From: Alphaproteobacteria bacterium
GTDB taxonomy: Bacteria > Pseudomonadota > Alphaproteobacteria > Micavibrionales > Micavibrionaceae
Direction of reading: 5' to 3'
Assembly: GCA_030427765.1 (NCBI GenBank)
Contig: JAUICS010000126.1
Location: 1 to 5,344 of the forward strand
Length of the DNA stretch: 5,344 nucleotides
Below are positions 1-5,344 of this stretch, piece by piece (positions within the stretch are counted from its first letter, which is position 1; each line of letters begins with the position of its first letter). A program made the translations under genes and the position numbers. The notes beneath the pieces were generated by a model. That model searched no databases. It was not told where the DNA came from and saw only the letters and a list, made by a program, of their open reading frames with translations.

Positions 1-104
1 AAATTTTGTTCAACAGATTTAGTCAATCACAAAACGCTCTCTAGAATAAAAGCTACGTTTACGTTGTGGTTTACTTAAATTAGTAAGGCTAGAAACAATG
101 GCAC

Positions 105-128
105 AAAAAGATCTGTTTTTAGACCTTT
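105..128 (-). terminator. Candidate intrinsic terminator of gyrB
   Basis: Read on the minus strand, about 60 nt after the gyrB stop codon, AAAGGTCT and AGATCTTT can pair as an 8-bp stem containing one G-U pair, closed by a six-base AAAAAC loop. The 3' arm runs into a T tract (five T in a row counting those in the stem). Position and orientation suit the end of the gyrB transcript. The stem is short and AT-rich with only three G-C pairs, so termination may be weak. The flanking A and T runs could make it partly bidirectional. It was judged by eye, with no folding energy calculated. Confidence 0.45.
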
Positions 129-190
129 AATGAGTTTAAAATTGCGAATTGCAGAATGCTCCTTCTTAAAAAAATGAATGCGGTAATAAT

Positions 191-2686
<2,496 letters not shown>

Positions 2687-2710
2687 TTATTTCCGTGAAA
2701 ATCACTTACT

Positions 2711-2738
2711 TTTATAGCACAGTATGTGCCCATGAACA
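2711..2738 (-). promoter_or_regulatory. Candidate gyrB promoter with extended -10
   Basis: In the recF-gyrB gap the minus strand reads TGC-TATAAA (2719-2711). This is an extended -10 element with five of six matches to TATAAT. The best -35 at a suitable distance is TGTTCA (2738-2733), 16 bp upstream and only a poor match, as is tolerated with extended -10 promoters. Transcription would start near 2704, giving a leader of about 50 nt. That leader includes an A3T8-type tract at 2671-2680. It would allow gyrB to be expressed independently of recF. The call rests on pattern matching only. Confidence 0.4.
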
Positions 2739-2784
2739 CCCCAAAACACAAGAAAATCCACTGCTTTGATGTTATTTCACCTGT

Positions 2785-3876
2785 CTATGACCCAAGTGAC
2801 AAAAATTGTCCCTCAAAATCGGAAAATATGGCCGAATCCGTGCCTGTGACCCACACCTGACCACCAAGGTCCTGAAGCAAACCAAACAGACCTTTCCGGC
2901 GGTTTTCATCCAAATGAGCCGCAACTTCATCCAACAATAATACCGCCGGCATATCACGGTCTTTGGCAAGTAAACTGCTATGCCCCATTATCAGGTTAAT
3001 TAACAATGATTTTTGTTCACCGGTCGAGCAACTTTCCGCAGGCATATTTTTATTCCGAAAAACAACCGCCATATCGCTTTTATGCGGGCCGACACCCGCA
3101 CCGCCTGTTACCGCATCATTCTGGCGAAAGGCATAAAGCTGCTCCTTCAATCCATCTTCGATCGACAATGCAGGCTGGTTTTGAAGTCCTTCCTCAACCA
3201 TCCCGGCCATCGTCACATTGGTAGATGGGAAATCATCATTTTGAAGGTTATCGAGTGCCGCCTGCCATTTCTGCACGAATTCAAGACGACTGGCAGCAAT
3301 GGCCACGCCCGTTTCGGCCATTTGTTGTTCCAGGCCATTCAGCCACGCCGGATCGCCCTTACCATCCTTCAGCAGTTTTGAACGCTGGCTCATCGCATTT
3401 TCATACCGCGTTAACCGGCCCGCATGCGATGGATCATACGCGACAATCAAACGATCAACAAACCGGCGGCGATCTGATGCCCCGCCGATAAACAAATGAT
3501 CCATTTGCGGCGTTAACCAGATAACGCTCATATATTCTGCAAGCTCGGATTGGCTTTTGGCCGATTGGCCATGTATGCGCACCAGACGTTTATCATTTGT
3601 CGGGTCAATACCTGTCCCGATTGGAACGTTTCCAAATGCCGTTGAAACATGTGACGATACCGCCCAAGGACGATTATCATTCGTGCATTGAATGTCACGC
3701 GTTTTGGCCTTACGCAAACCGCGCCCAACGGTTAACAGGGATATGGCTTCAAGAATATTGGTTTTCCCCGCGCCATTCGGGCCGGTAATAAATATGAAAC
3801 CTGTCGCAAGACCGGATAAATCATAATCAACATGATTACGAAAGCTTTGGAGTTTTATAGATTGGACATAGGACAT
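2785..3876 (-). CDS. recF: DNA replication and repair protein RecF
   Basis: RecF is an SMC-like ATPase of the RecFOR pathway. It binds gapped DNA at single/double-strand junctions and helps load RecA in the cytoplasm. At 363 residues it matches the family (E. coli RecF has 357). Visible motifs are the N-terminal IKLQSFRN strand typical of RecF, Walker A GPNGAGKT at 32-39 (K38), the ABC-type signature STGEQKS at 284-290, Walker B VLLLDE ending in D316 and E317, and the D-loop HLD at 321-323. The middle stretch WLTPQMDHLF followed by RRRFVDRL is RecF-specific and excludes RecN and SMC. The ATG at 3876 is the only reasonable start, because an in-frame TAG lies at 3897-3895. There is no good Shine-Dalgarno: upstream is a seven-A run preceded by GAGATGG, which belongs to the repeat at 3884-3962. 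gyrB follows after 134 bp. The usual upstream neighbour dnaN is absent and sdhB stands in its place. Confidence 0.97.
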   Translation of the reverse strand: MSYVQSIKLQSFRNHVDYDLSGLATGFIFITGPNGAGKTNILEAISLLTVGRGLRKAKTRDIQCTNDNRPWAVSSHVSTAFGNVPIGTGIDPTNDKRLVRIHGQSAKSQSELAEYMSVIWLTPQMDHLFIGGASDRRRFVDRLIVAYDPSHAGRLTRYENAMSQRSKLLKDGKGDPAWLNGLEQQMAETGVAIAASRLEFVQKWQAALDNLQNDDFPSTNVTMAGMVEEGLQNQPALSIEDGLKEQLYAFRQNDAVTGGAGVGPHKSDMAVVFRNKNMPAESCSTGEQKSLLINLIMGHSSLLAKDRDMPAVLLLDEVAAHLDENRRKGLFGLLQDLGGQVWVTGTDSAIFSDFEGQFLSLGS

Positions 3877-3883
3877 GTTTTTT

Positions 3884-3962
3884 TGCCATCTCGACTAAAC
3901 GAAGTTTATGGAGAGATCTTTTTTACCAACGACAAGATCCCTCGACCACGCTCGGGATGACA
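3884..3962. repeat. Imperfect inverted-repeat (REP/MITE-like) intergenic element
   Basis: The element is 79 bp and fills most of the 106-bp sdhB-recF gap. The plus-strand arm at 3884-3920 and the reverse complement of the arm at 3934-3962 agree at both ends. The outer parts are TGCCATCTCGA versus TGTCATCCCGA (9 of 11 identical), and the inner parts are GAGAGATCTT versus GAGGGATCTT (9 of 10). They are separated by a 13-bp spacer. The 37-base arm is longer because it holds its own small hairpin, TAAAC-GAA-GTTTA; the other arm is 29 bases. From memory, the arm with CATCCCGAGCG and CGAGGGATCT resembles small palindromic repeats scattered between genes in many bacterial genomes, but only one copy is in this window. 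No ORF or transposase is present. A T run after the hairpin in the sdhB-to-recF direction is lacking, so it is not a standard intrinsic terminator. It could still affect mRNA stability or recF translation. Confidence 0.75.
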
Positions 3963-3982
3963 CTCTTTACCACTTTCCGGCT

Positions 3983-4777
3983 TTATACTTTCCGAATAGC
4001 CATCAGCTTTTTAATCTCGGAAATGGCCTTAGCTGGATTCAGACCCTTCGGACATGTTTTGGTACAGTTCATAATCGTATGACATCTGTACAAACGGAAT
4101 GGGTCTTCGAGCTGATCAAGACGCTCGCCTGTCGCCTCATCCCGTGTATCGGCGATCCAGCGGTATGCCTGAATCAAACTGGCCGGCCCCAGATAACGGT
4201 CCGCATTCCACCAGTAACTTGGGCATGACGTAGTACAGCAGAAACAAAGGATGCATCCTGCGGGGCCGTGACCGTCCTCACCGTTCAGCAAATCTGCATC
4301 TTCCGGACTTTGCAGGCGTTCGCGCGTCGGGTTCGGTGAATCCGTCTTCATCCACGGCTCAATTGTATTCAACTGCGCAACGGCATGTGTCTGATCGGGA
4401 ACCAAATCCTTAATCACCGGCATATGCGGCAATGGTGTGATCTTGACGTTTTTACTGACCTCTTCAATCGGCTTCAGACACGCCAGAGTATTCGTACCGT
4501 CAATATTCATGGCACATGATCCGCAAATCCCCTCACGACAGGAACGGCGGAACGTTAACGTGCTATCAATTTCGTTTTTAATGTAAATAATGGCATCCAG
4601 AACCATCGGACCACATTTATCCAAATCGATTTTGTAGTGGTCCAGTCTTGGGTTTTCCTCATCATCGGGGTTCCAACGGTAAATATCGAACGTCTTGGTG
4701 TTCTTTGCACCGTTTGATGCATCGATTGTCTTACCCTCTTTAACCTTGGAATTTCTTGGAAGTGTGAATTCAGCCAT
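3983..4777 (-). CDS. sdhB: Succinate dehydrogenase iron-sulfur subunit (SdhB)
   Basis: SdhB is the electron-transfer subunit of complex II. It carries electrons from the SdhA flavin through three Fe-S clusters to quinone at the inner membrane, linking the citric acid cycle to respiration. At 264 residues it is full length. The N-terminal ferredoxin domain has [2Fe-2S] ligands C80, C85, C88 and C100 in the [10 protein letters not shown] region. The C-terminal domain has the [4Fe-4S] ligands C175, C178, C181 and C242 and the [3Fe-4S] ligands C185, C232 and C238, so all eleven cysteines are present. CPSYWW (185-190) and H233 match the quinone-site side. The sequence reads as alphaproteobacterial/mitochondrial SdhB and not fumarate reductase. 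One oddity is a glycine-rich stretch, [10 protein letters not shown] (165-174), just before the [4Fe-4S] motif, where a shorter DGLYE-like segment is usual. The start ATG fits the family, but its Shine-Dalgarno is weak. sdhA, sdhC and sdhD are not adjacent on either side. Confidence 0.98.
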   Translation of the reverse strand: MAEFTLPRNSKVKEGKTIDASNGAKNTKTFDIYRWNPDDEENPRLDHYKIDLDKCGPMVLDAIIYIKNEIDSTLTFRRSCREGICGSCAMNIDGTNTLACLKPIEEVSKNVKITPLPHMPVIKDLVPDQTHAVAQLNTIEPWMKTDSPNPTRERLQSPEDADLLNGEDGHGPAGCILCFCCTTSCPSYWWNADRYLGPASLIQAYRWIADTRDEATGERLDQLEDPFRLYRCHTIMNCTKTCPKGLNPAKAISEIKKLMAIRKV

Positions 4778-4811
4778 GTCTGCACCCGAATGTGATCTTA
4801 ATGTGATTTCT

Positions 4812-4848
4812 TATATATGAAGATAATCTACCCAGCACAAGCTGTGAA
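4812..4848 (-). promoter_or_regulatory. Candidate sdhB promoter region (two overlapping hexamer pairs)
   Basis: Two minus-strand pairs, each with a 17-bp spacer, lie 35 to 71 bp before the sdhB ATG. One is TTCACA (4848-4843, five of six to the -35 consensus) with TATCTT (4825-4820). The other is TTGTGC (4840-4835) with TATATA (4817-4812). A small dyad, CACA-GCT-TGTG, overlaps both -35 elements and could be a binding site, though it is short enough to occur by chance. These suggest sdhB can be transcribed separately from the gene upstream. Assignment is by eye. Confidence 0.4.
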
Positions 4849-4877
4849 GTCACAATATCCAAAAAATATGTGGAATA

Positions 4878-5342
4878 TCAATCATCAATGTCAAACGGGC
4901 TTTTCGGCGCAAGATGGGGAAACAAACGTGTAAAACTGCGTTTTCCAACCGGCATCTTACGGTTTTGATAGCGCCATGCCTCATCGCGTTCGTGCCGTTC
5001 CTGCTCCGCCTTCATATCACGGGCATGGATCTGTTTTTCAATCATGCGATGTGTATCCGCCGCCTCCATATCGAATTCGAAATCCAGGTCGGGCACATCA
5101 TGCGTATATCGCCGCCAGTCATAAGCCAATGCCTCGGAATTTCCCTGTCCCCACAATTTCGGCGAAAATGGCAAACGCAGGTTTTTTTTATACATCTTTG
5201 ATAAATCATCATTTGCAACCATCTGGAACGGAATATCTTCATCCTCGGTTTCCGGAATATCTGCATCCTCAACCGTATCAACCGCAGAACCGCCAGCATC
5301 AACCTCGCCATCGCCATACCCCCAGAACCCAAGCGCGGACAT
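4878..5342 (-). CDS. Uncharacterised acidic protein, possibly incomplete at its N-terminus
   Basis: I do not recognise this protein. As read from the ATG at 5342 it has 154 residues, but that ATG is 2 bp from the window edge. The frame may continue outside and no ribosome binding site can be checked. Residues 11-36 are strongly acidic (12 Asp or Glu, no Lys or Arg) and probably disordered. Residues 45-95 hold aromatic and proline-rich patches (LRLPFSPKLWG, then YDWRRYTHDVPDLDFEFD). Residues 96-130 are highly charged with few hydrophobics, likely a helix. The end is basic then acidic (KRSFTRLFPH, last residues DIDD). There is no cysteine, signal peptide or membrane segment, so a soluble cytoplasmic protein is likely. 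It precedes sdhB by 97 bp on the same strand. Its codon choice looks like that of its neighbours, and the open frame free of stops supports a real gene. A role with succinate dehydrogenase is possible from position only. Confidence 0.65.
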   Translation of the reverse strand: MSALGFWGYGDGEVDAGGSAVDTVEDADIPETEDEDIPFQMVANDDLSKMYKKNLRLPFSPKLWGQGNSEALAYDWRRYTHDVPDLDFEFDMEAADTHRMIEKQIHARDMKAEQERHERDEAWRYQNRKMPVGKRSFTRLFPHLAPKSPFDIDD

Positions 5343-5344
5343 AA

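Noticed and set aside
21..26. TTGACT on the minus strand, a possible -35 element for a gene to the left of the window.
   Set aside because: The matching -10 would fall at or beyond the window edge, so it cannot be evaluated.
98..130. A ten-codon plus-strand ORF beginning ATGGCACAAAAAG after an AT-rich stretch.
   Set aside because: It is very short, lacks a convincing Shine-Dalgarno and overlaps the hairpin better explained as the gyrB terminator.
139..152. Direct repeat of AATTGC separated by one base.
   Set aside because: Six bases in AT-rich DNA are expected by chance and nothing else marks the site.
2694..2704. Small dyad GTGA-AAA-TCAC between recF and gyrB.
   Set aside because: Four-base arms are too short to call an operator or terminator, and no T run follows in the direction of transcription.
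2725..2740. Possible SOS (LexA) box around GTTCATGGGCAC before gyrB.
   Set aside because: The alphaproteobacterial form needs a second GTTC seven bases on, and it is missing.
4853..4876. Dyad ATATTCC / GGATATT with a T-rich loop just after the unknown gene's stop codon, a possible terminator.
   Set aside because: The stem needs a bulge, has only two G-C pairs, and the T run is in the loop and not after the stem.

Overview
The window looks like part of an alphaproteobacterial chromosome. All four genes are on the minus strand, so transcription runs from high to low coordinates: an uncharacterised acidic protein (4878-5342), sdhB (3983-4777), recF (2785-3876) and gyrB (191-2650). The class assignment rests on the wording of the three recognisable proteins. 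SdhB is of the alphaproteobacterial/mitochondrial type, RecF reads like alphaproteobacterial RecF across its middle, and GyrB carries the long C-terminal insertion of Gram-negative gyrases. I cannot place it below class. The coding DNA appears to have moderate G+C, and the gaps are clearly AT-rich.

Layout from right to left. The unknown gene reaches the window edge, so its true start may lie outside. A 97-bp gap follows, with two overlapping promoter-like hexamer pairs in front of sdhB. Between sdhB and recF is a 106-bp gap, and most of it (3884-3962) is one imperfect inverted-repeat element. It ends 7 bp from the recF start codon. RecF and gyrB are separated by 134 bp containing a candidate extended -10 promoter and an A/T tract, then a good Shine-Dalgarno for gyrB. 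Downstream of gyrB is about 190 bp of AT-rich DNA with a small hairpin followed by a T run, a candidate gyrB terminator. No gap exceeds 300 bp.

Functionally, recF and gyrB are the tail of the widespread dnaA-dnaN-recF-gyrB replication cluster: RecF loads RecA at gapped DNA, and GyrB is the ATPase subunit of DNA gyrase. The expected upstream partner dnaN is replaced here by sdhB, the iron-sulfur subunit of succinate dehydrogenase, which itself lacks an adjacent sdhA. The window therefore records a rearranged junction, and a palindromic repeat sits exactly at it. I see no CRISPR array, transposase, tRNA, rRNA or defence system, and nothing amounting to a new multi-gene system. The points most worth a second look are the repeat abutting recF and a Ser-to-Trp change beside the catalytic acidic residue of the GyrB TOPRIM domain.
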